This document shows positions 10,003-29,386 of a stretch of DNA of 64,000 nucleotides, one piece after another. Every line of letters begins with the position of its first letter. Position 1 is the stretch's first letter. Source of the DNA: Sorangium cellulosum (lineage in GTDB: Bacteria; Myxococcota_A; Polyangia; Polyangiales; Polyangiaceae); the NCBI RefSeq assembly GCF_002950945.1, contig NZ_CP012673.1, positions 8,260,501 to 8,324,500 of the forward strand. The letters are read 5' to 3'. A model generated the notes under the pieces. That model ran no database searches and was not told where the DNA came from. It was given only the letters and a program-made list of their open reading frames with translations. A program made the translations under genes and the position numbers.

Positions 10003-10006
<4 letters not shown>
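8228..10006 (-). CDS. Stand-alone AMP-forming acyl/amino acid ligase with extra C-terminal domain
   Basis: A 592-residue adenylating enzyme. ATG 10006 overlaps the NRPS stop (ATGA), and GAGGAGG a few bases upstream serves as ribosome binding site, so this start is preferred over an upstream one. Core motifs are present: LMFTSGSTGPQKGVML (A3), QGYGLTEAVNFSF (A5), WLRTGDLGE (A7), LRGRAGERINRGGEK (A8) and STGKPQRKAMG (A10 with catalytic Lys). The first ~40 residues expected of the family are missing; the protein opens directly at GARVVVRLPNGPG. After A10 follow about 180 residues that I do not recognise, including VVSSHLPTITTPDGCPWALG. It probably activates a carboxylic acid for the NRPS, but no free carrier protein is present. 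Confidence 0.75.
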
Positions 10007-20853
<10,847 letters not shown>

Positions 20854-21031
20854 GTGAAGAGCATCCTCACCGGCTTGTGTTGGTCAGCGGGTCGCTCTTC
20901 TAGCACGGAATGTGTTGGCCAAGAGAAAAATAACGTAACAATTTCTCTTCCTTCCGACTCGGGTTTCGCCGTTTACGCAGCGAGTCGCGGCCTGCAAATA
21001 TCAGCTTTCGTCGAAACCCGGGCTAGCGTTT
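20854..21031 (-). promoter_or_regulatory. Probable promoter region of the NRPS operon
   Basis: The only AT-rich stretch near the NRPS start is around 20925-20945, inside the 178 bases upstream of GTG 20853. A GTGAGG just upstream of the start can serve as ribosome binding site. I could not assign clean -35/-10 boxes. Transposon remnants begin at about 21032, so any promoter must lie here or have been supplied by the mobile DNA. Confidence 0.3.
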
Positions 21032-21241
21032 TCATGCGGCAGCACGCAGGGGCGCCGGCATCCTCAGGGCAAGGAATCGCGCCGTACCGGTCGCTGTTCG
21101 GATGGGGTTTGCCGTCATGAAGCGGAGCTTGAGGAGCAGGTAGTCGTGGTCGCGATAGCCGCGGGCTCGGCGCACCGAGGTCTCCCAATTGTTGTTCAGT
21201 GCCTCGGTTCGACCGGTCGCGGGGCTGGGGAATCCCCTCAA
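21032..21241 (-). pseudogene. Transposase C-terminal remnant (ISL3-like)
   Basis: About 65 residues including GRTEALNNNWETSVRRARGY, RDHDYLLLKLRFMTANPIRT and FLALRMPAPLRAAA before the stop. The N-N-N-W and GYRDHDYLL runs are typical of the C-terminus of ISL3-like DDE transposases as I know them. The start and catalytic core are absent. It directly borders the NRPS promoter region, so this insertion probably marks the right edge of the acquired peptide cluster. Confidence 0.55.
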
Positions 21242-21478
21242 ATAATGTCGAAGATTTCGCGAAAGACGGCGTGCTCCCGGACGATGCTGTTACCGAGCCG
21301 ACTGGCTAATGGTACTGCGCCCCGCCTGGATGATGGCCATCTCGCGGCCGCTCGGTAGGGGCTCATCCGCGCCGATGGCCATCGCGGGCGTTGCCCCGAC
21401 GCCGCACGGCGCGATGGGCATCCTGCCGGCCACCGCCCGTTGCGGCGAGGCGATGACCATCGTGGACCTGAGCGACTG

Positions 21479-21508
21479 AGCCCGCGAGGCCGATGAGCCT
21501 CGCGGGCT
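21479..21508. terminator. Perfect 12-bp hairpin
   Basis: AGCCCGCGAGGC (21479-21490) and GCCTCGCGGGCT (21497-21508) form a perfect GC-rich stem with a six-base loop. There is no T-tract, so it is terminator-like rather than a classical intrinsic terminator. It begins at the stop codon of a short plus-strand frame of unknown status (ending MTIVDLSD) and lies just past the end of the minus-strand TniB-like fragment, a position suited to bidirectional termination. The rest of 21242-21520 holds nothing I recognise. Confidence 0.45.
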
Positions 21509-21520
21509 GCACGCCGCCGT

Positions 21521-21893
21521 TTAGCCGAGGGACGAGGAGAGCGTGAGCGTCTCCGCAACGCGGGCGACCACGTCGCGGTCGACCAGCTTCCGCTTGCGGC
21601 GCGCCGATTCCCGCATCGCCGCCGAGGCGAGGCGGTCGATCTCGCGCAGCGAGCCGGACGCGAGCTCATGCAGAGCGGCGAGCGACTCGCGCGAGAAGAG
21701 CTCGTGGTCCGCGCCTGCGCCCTTCAGCCGGAAGGCCACGTACTCCGCCGTGTCGTCCACCGTTGCCGGCTCAATCAGGAAGCGGTGGTGGATGCGCGTG
21801 AGCAGCGAGCGGTGGGAGCGCAGCGCCATGCGGCCCTCGAGCTCCGGAAGGCCAACAAGGACGATCGACAGAAGAGCACGGCTGTCCCCTCTG
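21521..21893 (-). pseudogene. TniB/ExeA-like transposition ATPase, C-terminal remnant
   Basis: The minus strand reads LLSIVLVGLPELEGRMALRS, then LLTRIHHRFLIEPATVDDTAEYVAFRL and GSLREIDRLASAAMRESARRKRKLVDRD to the stop. This is the second half of an AAA ATPase of the TniB/ExeA transposition-helper type, from the sensor-1 region (VGLPEL) to the lid domain. The Walker A and B segments are lost: the sequence is cut exactly where the IS3 element begins. No continuation was found on the other side of that element. Confidence 0.6.
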
Positions 21894-21962
21894 TGCCAAC
21901 GTCGGGTGAGACAAGCTCCCCCTGGAAATCTGTGGTGAGAGGGCGGAGAATGGCCCTGACCC

Positions 21963-22418
21963 GTGCCGAAGCCTTCCCATCTCCGATCCGTCGATCCTAC
22001 CCCCGCCCCAGCGGCGCAGGGCGCTGCTCCCCGCCCGAGTGGCGCCGCCGTCGAGAGCGTGCCGAAGCCGGGCAAGAGGCGGAAGTTCTCGGCGGCGGAG
22101 AAGCTGCGCATCGTTCGCGAGGCGGCCGCGTGCACCCAGCGCGGGAACATCGAGGCGCTGCTGCGCCGCGAGGGCATCTACAGCTCCCTCCTGGCGGCGT
22201 GGCGCAAGCAGCTCGCCCTCCATGGCAGCGAGGCTCTCGCGGAGCGCAAGCCCGGTCGCAAGCCGAAGCAGGACGCGAAGGACCGGCGCATCGCCGAGCT
22301 CGAGAAGCGCTCGGCGCGGCTCGAGGAGAAGCTCGCGCTCGCTGAGAAGCTCATCGACCTCCCAAAAAAAGTCTCTGCCATTCTGGGCGTCAATCTCACG
22401 ACCGACGGAGAGCGCTGA
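21963..22418 (+). CDS. IS3-family transposase OrfA (helix-turn-helix)
   Basis: A 151-residue basic protein with a helix-turn-helix core, GKRRKFSAAEKLRIVREAAA, followed by CTQRGNIEALLRREGIYSS and WRKQ, then a coiled coil (residues ~95-130, AELEKRSARLEEKLALAEKL). This is the DNA-binding half of a two-frame IS3 transposase. The start is uncertain: GTG 21963 opens the frame, but an in-frame GTG at 22059, just before the conserved core, is equally possible. The stop shares one base with the orfB start (TGATG), giving translational coupling. Confidence 0.7.
   Translation: MPKPSHLRSVDPTPAPAAQGAAPRPSGAAVESVPKPGKRRKFSAAEKLRIVREAAACTQRGNIEALLRREGIYSSLLAAWRKQLALHGSEALAERKPGRKPKQDAKDRRIAELEKRSARLEEKLALAEKLIDLPKKVSAILGVNLTTDGER
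22364..22371 (+). promoter_or_regulatory. Candidate -1 programmed frameshift site (A7G)
   Basis: Seven consecutive A residues followed by G lie 46 bases before the orfA stop. In the orfA frame they read CCA AAA AAA GTC. The -1 frame has no stop from here to the orfB ATG at 22418, so slippage would produce an OrfAB fusion transposase, as is known for IS3 elements with A-rich slippery sites. Confidence 0.55.
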
Positions 22419-23560
22419 TGGACGTCATCGAAGAGCTCGATGACCCCCACGTCCCCATCGCGCAGGCGTGTGCGGCGCTCGGCGTCAGCCGCGCCACGCT
22501 CTACCGGCAGACCCAGCCCGCGATGCCGCCCGCGCTGCCCGGGCCCGCTCCGAGCCCACGGCGGCTCAGTGACCCCGAGCGGCAAGCCGTGCTTGACGTG
22601 CTGCATAGCGAGGAGTTCGTCGACCAGCCCCCGCCGGAGGTCTACGCGACGCTGCTGTCGCGCGGCGTCTATCTCGCCTCCATCCGCACCATGTACCGGC
22701 TGCTCGCCGCCTCCGGCGAGAGCGGGGAGCGGCGCGCCCAGCGTGGACCGATGGCGCATGCCAAGCCGACGCTCACCGCCACGGCTCCCAACCAGATCTG
22801 GACGTGGGACATCACCAAGCTGCGCGGGCCGCTGCCTGGGGTCTTCTACTGCCTGTACGTCGTCCTCGACCTGTTCAGTCGCATGACCGTCGGCTGGCTG
22901 CTCGCCGAGCGCGAGAGCGCGGAGCTCGCCGAGCACCTCTTCGCAGAGACCGTCGCCCGCCACGGCGTCGAGCCCGGCTCGCTCACGGTGCACGCCGACC
23001 GCGGCGCCGCGATGCGGTCGGAGGGGCTCGCTCAGCTCCTCGGCTCGCTCGGCGTCGTTCGTAGCTTCAGCCGGCCCCACGTCAGCGACGACAACGCCTT
23101 CTCCGAGTCGCAGTTCAAGACGCTCAAGTACCAGCCAGACTATCCGGACCGCTTTGCCTCCGTGGCTCATGCACGAGCGTGGTGCCAGGAGTTCTTCAGC
23201 TGGTATAACGACCTTCATCAGCATTCTGGACTTGCGCTCTTCGCACCTGCTGATGTATTCTACGGCCGAGTCGAAGATGTCGCGGCTCGGCGCCAGGTTG
23301 CCCTGGACACGGCCTACGACGCGCATCCGGAACGCTTCCCGAACGGGCCGCCCGTCGTACGCAGGCCGCCCGCCTCGGTAGCCATCAACCCGCTGTCCGT
23401 CGACGACGCCGCCGGCGAGACCGCGGCGCCGACGCACACGGGCACGATCAGCGCCGCGCCCGAACCTGGCGCTACGCCCACCGCCGTGCCGCGGCCGCCC
23501 CGACCTCGACCGCTCGGGTCCCAGAGCCGGAACGCGCCCCGCAGCGCGATCCACTCATAG
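22418..23560 (+). CDS. IS3-family transposase OrfB (rve integrase core)
   Basis: A 380-residue integrase. Residues ~1-110 are an HTH region (ACAALGVSRATLYRQ) and HTH_21-like segment (YATLLSRGVYLASIRTMYRLL). The rve catalytic domain follows: first Asp in IWTWDITKLRG (~130), second Asp in LTVHADRGAAMRS (~190), and the Glu in SDDNAFSESQFKTLKY (~230). The late FFSWYNDLHQHSGL is also conserved. The C-terminal ~60 residues are Pro/Ala-rich and variable. The frame is intact, so with OrfA the element could be active. Confidence 0.85.
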   Translation: MDVIEELDDPHVPIAQACAALGVSRATLYRQTQPAMPPALPGPAPSPRRLSDPERQAVLDVLHSEEFVDQPPPEVYATLLSRGVYLASIRTMYRLLAASGESGERRAQRGPMAHAKPTLTATAPNQIWTWDITKLRGPLPGVFYCLYVVLDLFSRMTVGWLLAERESAELAEHLFAETVARHGVEPGSLTVHADRGAAMRSEGLAQLLGSLGVVRSFSRPHVSDDNAFSESQFKTLKYQPDYPDRFASVAHARAWCQEFFSWYNDLHQHSGLALFAPADVFYGRVEDVAARRQVALDTAYDAHPERFPNGPPVVRRPPASVAINPLSVDDAAGETAAPTHTGTISAAPEPGATPTAVPRPPRPRPLGSQSRNAPRSAIHS

Positions 23561-23594
23561 GATTCTCGTCCGGCCTGTCTCAAACCTGTTGGCA

Positions 23595-23927
23595 TTCTCC
23601 GCCACGCTGCCGTGCAGGCACCGCGCGCAGCGCGGATCCAGGCCGCCGCAGGCGCCCGCGCAGCGGGGCGAAGCGCCTTTCGGCGCGCGAGCACGGTGCC
23701 ACCCTCGCCAGGCGACGGCGGAGCTCCTCCGACGTGTCCGATTGCGCGGCCACAGTGGGGAGGTGCGGGAACCAGCAGGGGCAACGTTGCGGACGCCACG
23801 TTCCGATGGTGCCTCATCCCATCTCGTGCAGTATCAGCGGCCTGGCCATGGTGGTTCCTCGCGACACTCGTCCCTGCGGCGTCGCGCAGACTTGCCGCGC
23901 CAAACGACACCGGTTACCGTCGATGAA
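23595..23927. other. Gap without recognisable gene
   Basis: Between the IS3 right end and the dehydratase start I see only low-quality open frames and no promoter or operator resembling those of the neighbouring sugar-acid island. Confidence 0.4.
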
Positions 23928-25415
23928 ATGAGCTTGGCACCCTCCCTGTTGCAGATCGATCCCCGAGATGATGTGGCCGTCGCCGTGCGCGGCCTGGCCG
24001 CCGGCGATTCGGTGGCCGACGCGATCACCGCCCGCGTCGATATCCCGGCCGGACACAAGGTGGCGCTGCGCGCGATGGCCGCTGGCGAGCTGGTGCGGAA
24101 GTACGGCTGGCCAATCGGGCGGGCGACAGTGGACATCCAGCCGGGCGACCACGTGCACACGCACAACCTGGCCACCGCGCTCTCCGGCCTCGACACCTAC
24201 GCCTACGAGCCCACGAACCCTGAGCCCCTTCCCGCCGCCGAGGACCGCACCTTCATGGGCTACCGGCGGAAGAACGGGCGGGTGGGCACCCGCAACGAGA
24301 TCTGGATCCTATCGACGGTGGGCTGCGTCTCGCGCACCGCCCAGAAGGTGGCCGCCGAGGCGGACAAACGCTTCAAGGGCCGGGTGGACGGGGTCTACGC
24401 CCTTACCCACCCCTTCGGCTGCTCCCAGCTGGGGGGCGACCTCCAGGCCACCCGCCGGATGACCGTGGCCCTGGCCGGCCACCCGAACGCGGGCGGAGTG
24501 CTGATCATCGGCCTGGGCTGCGAGAATAACCAGCTCGGCCCGCTCCTCGAGAGCGCCCCGCACCTCGATCCCGATCGCCTGCGGTCCTTCACCGCCCAGA
24601 CGGCCGAGGACGAGCTCGAGGCGGGCCTCGAGGCCGTCGAGGAACTGGTGAGGATCGTCGAGCAGGACCGCCGCGAGCCCTGCCCCGTCTCCGACCTGGT
24701 GATCGGTCTCAAGTGCGGCGGCTCGGACGGCTTCTCGGGGCTGACCGCCAACCCGCTGGTGGGCCGCATCGCTGACAAGGTCTGCGCCGCCGGTGGCTCT
24801 GCCATCCTGACCGAGATCCCGGAGATCTTCGGCGCCGAGCGCCTGCTCATGACCCGCGCCGAGAGCGCGGCGGTCCATGAGGACATCGTCGGCGTGGTGA
24901 ACAGCTTCAAGAGCTACTTCATCGCCCACGGCGAGCCGGTGTCGGAGAACCCCTCGCCCGGCAACATCGCCGGCGGCATCACGACGCTGGAGGAGAAGTC
25001 CCTGGGCGCGGTGCAGAAGGCCGGCCGCGCCCCGGTGACCGAGGTGGTCCACTACGGCGGGCAGATCCGCGGCACGCCGGGCGTGGCTCTGCTGGAGGCC
25101 CCCGGCAACGACGCGGTCTCGTCCACAGCGCTCGCAGCCGCCGGCGCGACGGTCATCCTCTTCACCACCGGCCGGGGCACGCCCCTCGGTTTCCCCGCGC
25201 CGACCCTCAAGCTCTCCACCAACTCCAGCCTAGCCCAGCGCAAGCAGCGCTGGATCGACTTCGACGCCGGCCGCATCGCTTCGGGCGAATCCATGGACGC
25301 GGCCGCCGACGCCCTGATGGACCTGGTGTTGGCCACCGCCTCGGGCCGTCCAACCCGCGCCGAGGAGAACGGCGAGCGCGAGATCGCACTTTGGAAGCGG
25401 GGCGTCACCCTTTGA
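23928..25415 (+). CDS. uxaA: Altronate dehydratase (UxaA/GarD family)
   Basis: A 495-residue single-chain dehydratase of the altronate/galactarate dehydratase family, which removes water from a sugar acid; for altronate the product is 2-keto-3-deoxygluconate. An N-terminal SAF-like domain (residues ~5-90, with DVAVAVRGLAAGD and GDHVHTHNL) precedes the catalytic body with HPFGCSQLGGDLQATRR, IGLGCENNQ, LKCGGSDGFSGLTANPLVG and GNIAGGITTLEEKSLG. The Cys and His residues of these motifs belong to the family's metal site. ATG 23928 is chosen because upstream sequence is unlike the family; a good ribosome binding site is not visible. It is convergent with the transporter gene and belongs functionally to the sugar-acid island. 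Galactarate or another aldonate are alternative substrates. Confidence 0.88.
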   Translation: MSLAPSLLQIDPRDDVAVAVRGLAAGDSVADAITARVDIPAGHKVALRAMAAGELVRKYGWPIGRATVDIQPGDHVHTHNLATALSGLDTYAYEPTNPEPLPAAEDRTFMGYRRKNGRVGTRNEIWILSTVGCVSRTAQKVAAEADKRFKGRVDGVYALTHPFGCSQLGGDLQATRRMTVALAGHPNAGGVLIIGLGCENNQLGPLLESAPHLDPDRLRSFTAQTAEDELEAGLEAVEELVRIVEQDRREPCPVSDLVIGLKCGGSDGFSGLTANPLVGRIADKVCAAGGSAILTEIPEIFGAERLLMTRAESAAVHEDIVGVVNSFKSYFIAHGEPVSENPSPGNIAGGITTLEEKSLGAVQKAGRAPVTEVVHYGGQIRGTPGVALLEAPGNDAVSSTALAAAGATVILFTTGRGTPLGFPAPTLKLSTNSSLAQRKQRWIDFDAGRIASGESMDAAADALMDLVLATASGRPTRAEENGEREIALWKRGVTL

Positions 25416-25565
25416 GTCTACAACGCCTGTCGGAGGCCAGGCTCGGCCTCGTTCCGCCGCACGTCGAACGGCCCGCCTAGCCTGGATTTGCACAGCAGAA
25501 AATCGGCTACACCGCCTCGCATCGTTTCCTAGACCGCGATGCGCCTATTAGGCGAACGATCTCGG

Positions 25566-26843
25566 TCAACATCCGGGCTGGGGTACCTCGCGGCGATCGG
25601 TGCCGACCTGGAGCGGCTCGATCTTGCCGACGATGACGAGGTAGCTGAATGCGCCGAGCAGGCAGAAGCCGCCCGCCACGACGAGCGGGATCGTGAACGA
25701 TCCTTTGGTCAGCGAGACCATCACGCCGGTGAACGTCGTGATGACGATGCCGGCCAGATTCGACGCAAAGTTCTGGATGCCGCTGATCGAAGCCACATGG
25801 CGCGGCGTGGGCGCGACGTCGCCGGGAAGGGACCAGATGCTCGCGCCGGCGAACGCAAGACTCGCGTATGAAATGCCAAAGAAGGCGAGCATCAGATAGA
25901 TGTTGGAGGCCAATGCCGACAACGTGATCGCCGACGACACCAGCATGCCGCCGACCATGCAGGTCTTGCGTGCGGCGGTGAGGCTCCAGCCACGGCGATA
26001 GAGCGCGTCGGAGACGAAGCCGCCGATCCAGCCGCCCGGAATCGCCATCAGCGCGGGAATCATGCCGAGCGTGCCGAGCGACTTGAGCGAGAAGCCGCGC
26101 GTTTGCACGAGGTAGCTCGGGAACCACGTGATGAAGAAGTAGTTGGTGAAGTTGAGGCAGAAGAAGCCGAGCATCATGCCCCAGAGCGTGCGATGGCGGA
26201 AGAGCGACGCCCACGTCACGTTGCTTTGCGCGTCCTCGGCGGGCGCTGCGTGGACGACGTCCCGCTCGCCCGTCATGTCGCCATGTGCGGGGCTGCGGTA
26301 GATGACGACCCAGCCGAGGATCCACACCGCGCCGAACAGGCCCGTGATGATGAAGGCCGCCTTCCATCCGAGCGCGTCGATGATGAGCGCGACGAGGGGG
26401 ATCGACAGCGCCGAGCCGACGCGCGCACCGCTATCGAAGATGCCCGTCGCGAGCGCGCGCTCGCGCGGCTTAAACCATTGGCTCACGAGCTTGGCGCAGG
26501 CCGGGTAGGCGCCGGCTTCGCCTACGCCGAGCAGCAATCGGCAGCCGAACATGGCCGCGACGCTCGACGCGCCGGCGGTCGCCGCGGTGAAGAGCGACCA
26601 CCAGCCGACGGCGATCGGCAGCGCGATGCGTGCACCCACACGGTCGACGAACCAGCCGAACGGCATCTGCATGAGTGCGTAGGTCCAGAAAAAGCCGCTC
26701 ATAATAAACCCCATCTGGGCGGGGCCGAGGCCGAGCTCCTTCTCGATCTGTGGCGCCGCGACCGCCAGATTGGCGCGATCGATGTAGTTGATGGCGACGG
26801 CGAGAAAGCACAGGAAAAGCACGACCCAACGCATCTTTCTCAT
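25566..26843 (-). CDS. MFS transporter, anion:cation symporter family (hexuronate/aldonate type)
   Basis: A 425-residue inner-membrane protein with about 12 predicted helices. The opening RWVVLFLCFLAVAINYIDRANLAVAAP and the loop GWFVDRVGARIALPIAVGWW, with RLLLGVGEAGAYPACAKLVSQWF, are characteristic of the ACS family that imports hexuronates, galactonate or glucarate with protons. AAAGGAGA sits 8 bases before ATG 26843; the ATG two codons upstream (26849) is too close to it. A short palindrome GACACGGTGTC (26859-26869) overlaps the leader. It is the last gene of the minus-strand sugar-acid operon, about 215 bp after the reductase gene, and is the likely importer for the pathway. Confidence 0.88.
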   Translation of the reverse strand: MRKMRWVVLFLCFLAVAINYIDRANLAVAAPQIEKELGLGPAQMGFIMSGFFWTYALMQMPFGWFVDRVGARIALPIAVGWWSLFTAATAGASSVAAMFGCRLLLGVGEAGAYPACAKLVSQWFKPRERALATGIFDSGARVGSALSIPLVALIIDALGWKAAFIITGLFGAVWILGWVVIYRSPAHGDMTGERDVVHAAPAEDAQSNVTWASLFRHRTLWGMMLGFFCLNFTNYFFITWFPSYLVQTRGFSLKSLGTLGMIPALMAIPGGWIGGFVSDALYRRGWSLTAARKTCMVGGMLVSSAITLSALASNIYLMLAFFGISYASLAFAGASIWSLPGDVAPTPRHVASISGIQNFASNLAGIVITTFTGVMVSLTKGSFTIPLVVAGGFCLLGAFSYLVIVGKIEPLQVGTDRREVPQPGC

Positions 26844-27057
26844 CTGCATGTCTCCTTTGACACGGTGTCTGTTCGTGCAATCGGCAGCTCTCGCGCGCTG
26901 CCCGTCGAGCGGCGCTGCCTTGCGGTACGTTGCGCGGGCGGTGCAACGGCAGCTGCATCGGGTTGTTGTAGTTATCGGTGCGGCGACTGCGGCGGCTCGC
27001 GCGGCCCGTCGATTGCGCGAACGATTGCGCGAAGCCGCCCGTGGCAGCCTCACATGC

Positions 27058-28188
27058 TCATGCGGGCACGGCCGTGCGGAGCGCCGCGTGCAGCCGGGGC
27101 TGTTCGAGGTTCAGGCCGAGCTCGCGCGCGAGCTCGATCACGGGCCCGAAGCGGCGTCGCTTCTTTTCGCCATGGTTGCGCGCGATATCGGCGAGCCGGT
27201 GATCGAGGAATGGGTTTTGGAAGCGCTGGCGCACCTCGTCAAGGTAGGCGCGCGCGGCATCACCCTTGCCGAGCGCATCGAAGACGGGCACCACCTCGTC
27301 GCGCCAGAGCGCTTCGAGATCGGCGCGCAAGGCCGGATCGCGCATCGCGTGCAGCGTGTTCTCGTCCGCGGGGCGCCCGTCCAACTGCCAGCGCTCGGCG
27401 AGGTAGGTGTGCCCGAGGTTCAGCAACAGCAGCTTCAAGCGTTCGTAATGGAGCAGGTCGTCCGTCACGATCATCGCTTCATGCTGGCACGGCAGCACCA
27501 TCCCCGCGCGCCGCTCGATCGCCCAGAGCGCGTAGGGCTCGGCGATCGCGCCGACGGGGAGGATCGGCTCGGAGACGATCCGGTCGACGAGCGAATTCAC
27601 CCAGATGCACGTGTGCTCGATGTAGCGCAGGAAGGCGGCATCGGCGCCCCATTGGCGCGCGACGCCGGCGACGAGCGCACGCAGCGTGTCACCGTTGTTC
27701 GAGACGAGCTCGCAAGGCAGCAGCGTGAGCGGCGCGGCGCCCGCCTCGAAGCGTGCGCGCAGCAGTATGACGAGCTTCGCGGCGAACCCGCGCGGCACGC
27801 CCGCGCCGGGCGCGAGCAATGTCGCCGTGTCCTCCGGCAAGCAGACGTATCCGCTGTCGCCCGTGTTCGAGATCACGACGCGCGCATCATTCGCGAAGCG
27901 CTCGCGCACGAGCGGCCAATCGGTGTTCGCATCGAGCGCTTCCGTGATCGAGCTGCATTCGCTCGTCGTATCGACGACCTCTTCGCGGCGCAGCCCGCGA
28001 ATCCGCACGGGGTAACGCCCCTGCGCGCGCAGCGCGTCGATGCGCGCGCGGCTCTCGGGGTTCGACGTGGTCTGCACCACGGTGATGGTCCCGAGCGCGC
28101 AGCCGGCGCCAAGCGCCTCCGAGATGAAAAAGTCCGAGTGAGCCTGCAGGAACCGGCTCGTGCCGAACTGAAGAATCGGATTGCCCAT
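27058..28188 (-). CDS. uxaB: Mannitol dehydrogenase-family oxidoreductase, tagaturonate reductase-like
   Basis: A 376-residue NAD(P)-dependent reductase. The Rossmann entry is the UxaB-type ILQFGTSRFLQAHSDFFISEAL; later motifs include LPCELVSNNGDTLR, HTCIWVNSLVDRIVSEP and the C-terminal QRFQNPFLDHRLADIARN. The family interconverts D-tagaturonate and D-altronate (UxaB) or fructuronate and mannonate (UxaC partner UxuB); at this length it is shorter than E. coli UxaB. Beside an altronate dehydratase, tagaturonate reduction is the most coherent role. It is transcribed with the zinc dehydrogenase upstream and the transporter downstream. Confidence 0.83.
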   Translation of the reverse strand: MGNPILQFGTSRFLQAHSDFFISEALGAGCALGTITVVQTTSNPESRARIDALRAQGRYPVRIRGLRREEVVDTTSECSSITEALDANTDWPLVRERFANDARVVISNTGDSGYVCLPEDTATLLAPGAGVPRGFAAKLVILLRARFEAGAAPLTLLPCELVSNNGDTLRALVAGVARQWGADAAFLRYIEHTCIWVNSLVDRIVSEPILPVGAIAEPYALWAIERRAGMVLPCQHEAMIVTDDLLHYERLKLLLLNLGHTYLAERWQLDGRPADENTLHAMRDPALRADLEALWRDEVVPVFDALGKGDAARAYLDEVRQRFQNPFLDHRLADIARNHGEKKRRRFGPVIELARELGLNLEQPRLHAALRTAVPA

Positions 28189-28205
28189 GTCAGTGCTCCG
28201 GCGGC

Positions 28206-28334
28206 TCAGCAGGCGCGTACCCGTGCGAGGCTCGTGTGCGCGAGGCTCCCGGCCGCGCTCGGCAACACGGTCGACTCGGGGTCGTGCTTTGAGAGCAGGT
28301 TCTTCATCCGCAGAAACTGGTTGATCGTCTGCAT
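28206..28334 (-). CDS. 42-residue small ORF inside the sugar-acid operon
   Basis: ATG 28334 is preceded by GAAGGGA at suitable spacing and reads MQTINQFLRMKNLLSKHDPE, ending in a Ser/Ala-rich tail ..LARVRAC before TGA. It fits between two operon genes (38 bp after the dehydrogenase stop, 17 bp before the reductase start). I do not recognise it. It may be a genuine small protein, or the fused ends of a gene removed by internal deletion. Confidence 0.35.
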   Translation of the reverse strand: MQTINQFLRMKNLLSKHDPESTVLPSAAGSLAHTSLARVRAC

Positions 28335-28372
28335 CCGAGATCCCTTCAGTGAAGGCGCCGAATCGCGCACGC

Positions 28373-29386
28373 TCACGACATGGCCACCATGATCTTGGAC
28401 GTTCGACCGGGGTGGGCAGCCCAGTCAGCGAGCGCCTCGGGCACGCCTTCGATGGGGATCGAACTCGAAATCAGGATGTTCGGGTCGAACGTGCGTCGCT
28501 CGAAGAAGGCGATCACGTCCGAGAACTCGTTTAGGCAGTTGCGCGAGCCGAGGATGTCGAGCTCCTTCATCACGAACAGCCTGGTCTCGTAGCTCACCGG
28601 CTCTTTGCCGTACCCGATGTACACGACTCGGCCGCAAAATTTCACCCAGTCCACCGCGTTGCGGTAAGTCGCGGTCGCGCCCACGGCTTCGATCACGACA
28701 TCCGGCCCGTCGCCGTTCGTCAGGTCCATCACGCGTTGGCGTGCATCGGCGTCCCCGAGCACCGCCTCCCGCGCGCCGAGCGCCTTGGCGAGCGCGAACT
28801 TTTCTTCCTGCGTGTCGAGCGCGATCACGCGCGCGCCGCGGCTCACCGCGCCGGCGATAGCCCCGAGCCCCACGCCGCCGCAGCCCATCACCAGCACGGT
28901 CTCCTCGGCCTCGACGCGCCCTCGCGCCGCCGCGTGAAAGCCTACCGAGAACGGCTCGACGAGCGCGAGCTCCGTGAGGTTCAACTTCCGTGACGTGAAG
29001 AGCTTCTGGTACGGCACGGCCACGAGCTCGGTCAGCGCGCCGTCGCGCTGCACGCCCATGGTCTTGTTGTCGCGGCAGGCGTTGCGCCGTCCCGCGCGGC
29101 ACGAGGGACATCCGCCGCACGCCGTGTACGGCGTGAACGTGACGTCGGTACCGACGCGCCAGTCCGCCTCGACGCCCGAGCCGAGCTCCACGATCGTGCC
29201 GGCCACCTCGTGCCCCAGCACCCGAGGGTACGTCACCATCGGGTTCTTGCCTAAGAACGTGTTCAAGTCGGAGCCGCACAAACCGACCCGTTGCACGCGG
29301 ATCAACACCTCATCGTGCGCCGGTTTGGGCTCGCGGATCTGGCTCACCTGTGCAACCGACGGACCCGTGATCGTCAGGGCTTTCAT
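28373..29386 (-). CDS. Zinc-dependent medium-chain dehydrogenase, L-galactonate dehydrogenase-like
   Basis: A 337-residue MDR-family dehydrogenase. Catalytic zinc ligands lie in VGLCGSDLNTF (Cys ~37) and LGHEVAGTI (His-Glu ~59). The structural zinc site resembles CGGCPSCRAGRRNAC, with four Cys. The NAD-binding Rossmann motif is VLVMGCGGVGLGAI (~165-178). The sequence resembles the sorbitol/threonine-dehydrogenase branch that includes E. coli LgoD (YjjN), which oxidises L-galactonate to tagaturonate. That assignment rests on its operon partners, tagaturonate reductase and altronate dehydratase. Other sugar acids or polyols remain possible. Confidence 0.82.
   Translation of the reverse strand: MKALTITGPSVAQVSQIREPKPAHDEVLIRVQRVGLCGSDLNTFLGKNPMVTYPRVLGHEVAGTIVELGSGVEADWRVGTDVTFTPYTACGGCPSCRAGRRNACRDNKTMGVQRDGALTELVAVPYQKLFTSRKLNLTELALVEPFSVGFHAAARGRVEAEETVLVMGCGGVGLGAIAGAVSRGARVIALDTQEEKFALAKALGAREAVLGDADARQRVMDLTNGDGPDVVIEAVGATATYRNAVDWVKFCGRVVYIGYGKEPVSYETRLFVMKELDILGSRNCLNEFSDVIAFFERRTFDPNILISSSIPIEGVPEALADWAAHPGRTSKIMVAMS

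Larger units (their letters stand above)
21894..23594 (+). mobile_element. IS3-family insertion sequence, apparently complete
   Basis: The element encloses overlapping orfA and orfB. Imperfect terminal inverted repeats are visible: the left end opens TGCCAACGTCGGGTGAGACA, and the right end, read inward on the other strand, opens TGCCAACAGGTTTGAGACAG. Both begin with TG and end with CA, as IS3 elements do. I see no direct target repeat in the bases outside the ends, so flanking DNA may have been lost after insertion. The left flank is a truncated TniB-like gene. The next gene on the right is the sugar-acid dehydratase. Confidence 0.7.

Noticed and set aside
21242..21478. A short plus-strand frame ending MTIVDLSD just before the hairpin
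   Set aside because: No recognisable family, no clear start or ribosome binding site, and it sits in transposon debris. The hairpin alone is reported.
26103..28392. Plus-strand frames of 541 and 534 codons
   Set aside because: Antisense to the transporter and reductase genes, which have clear family motifs and ribosome binding sites.
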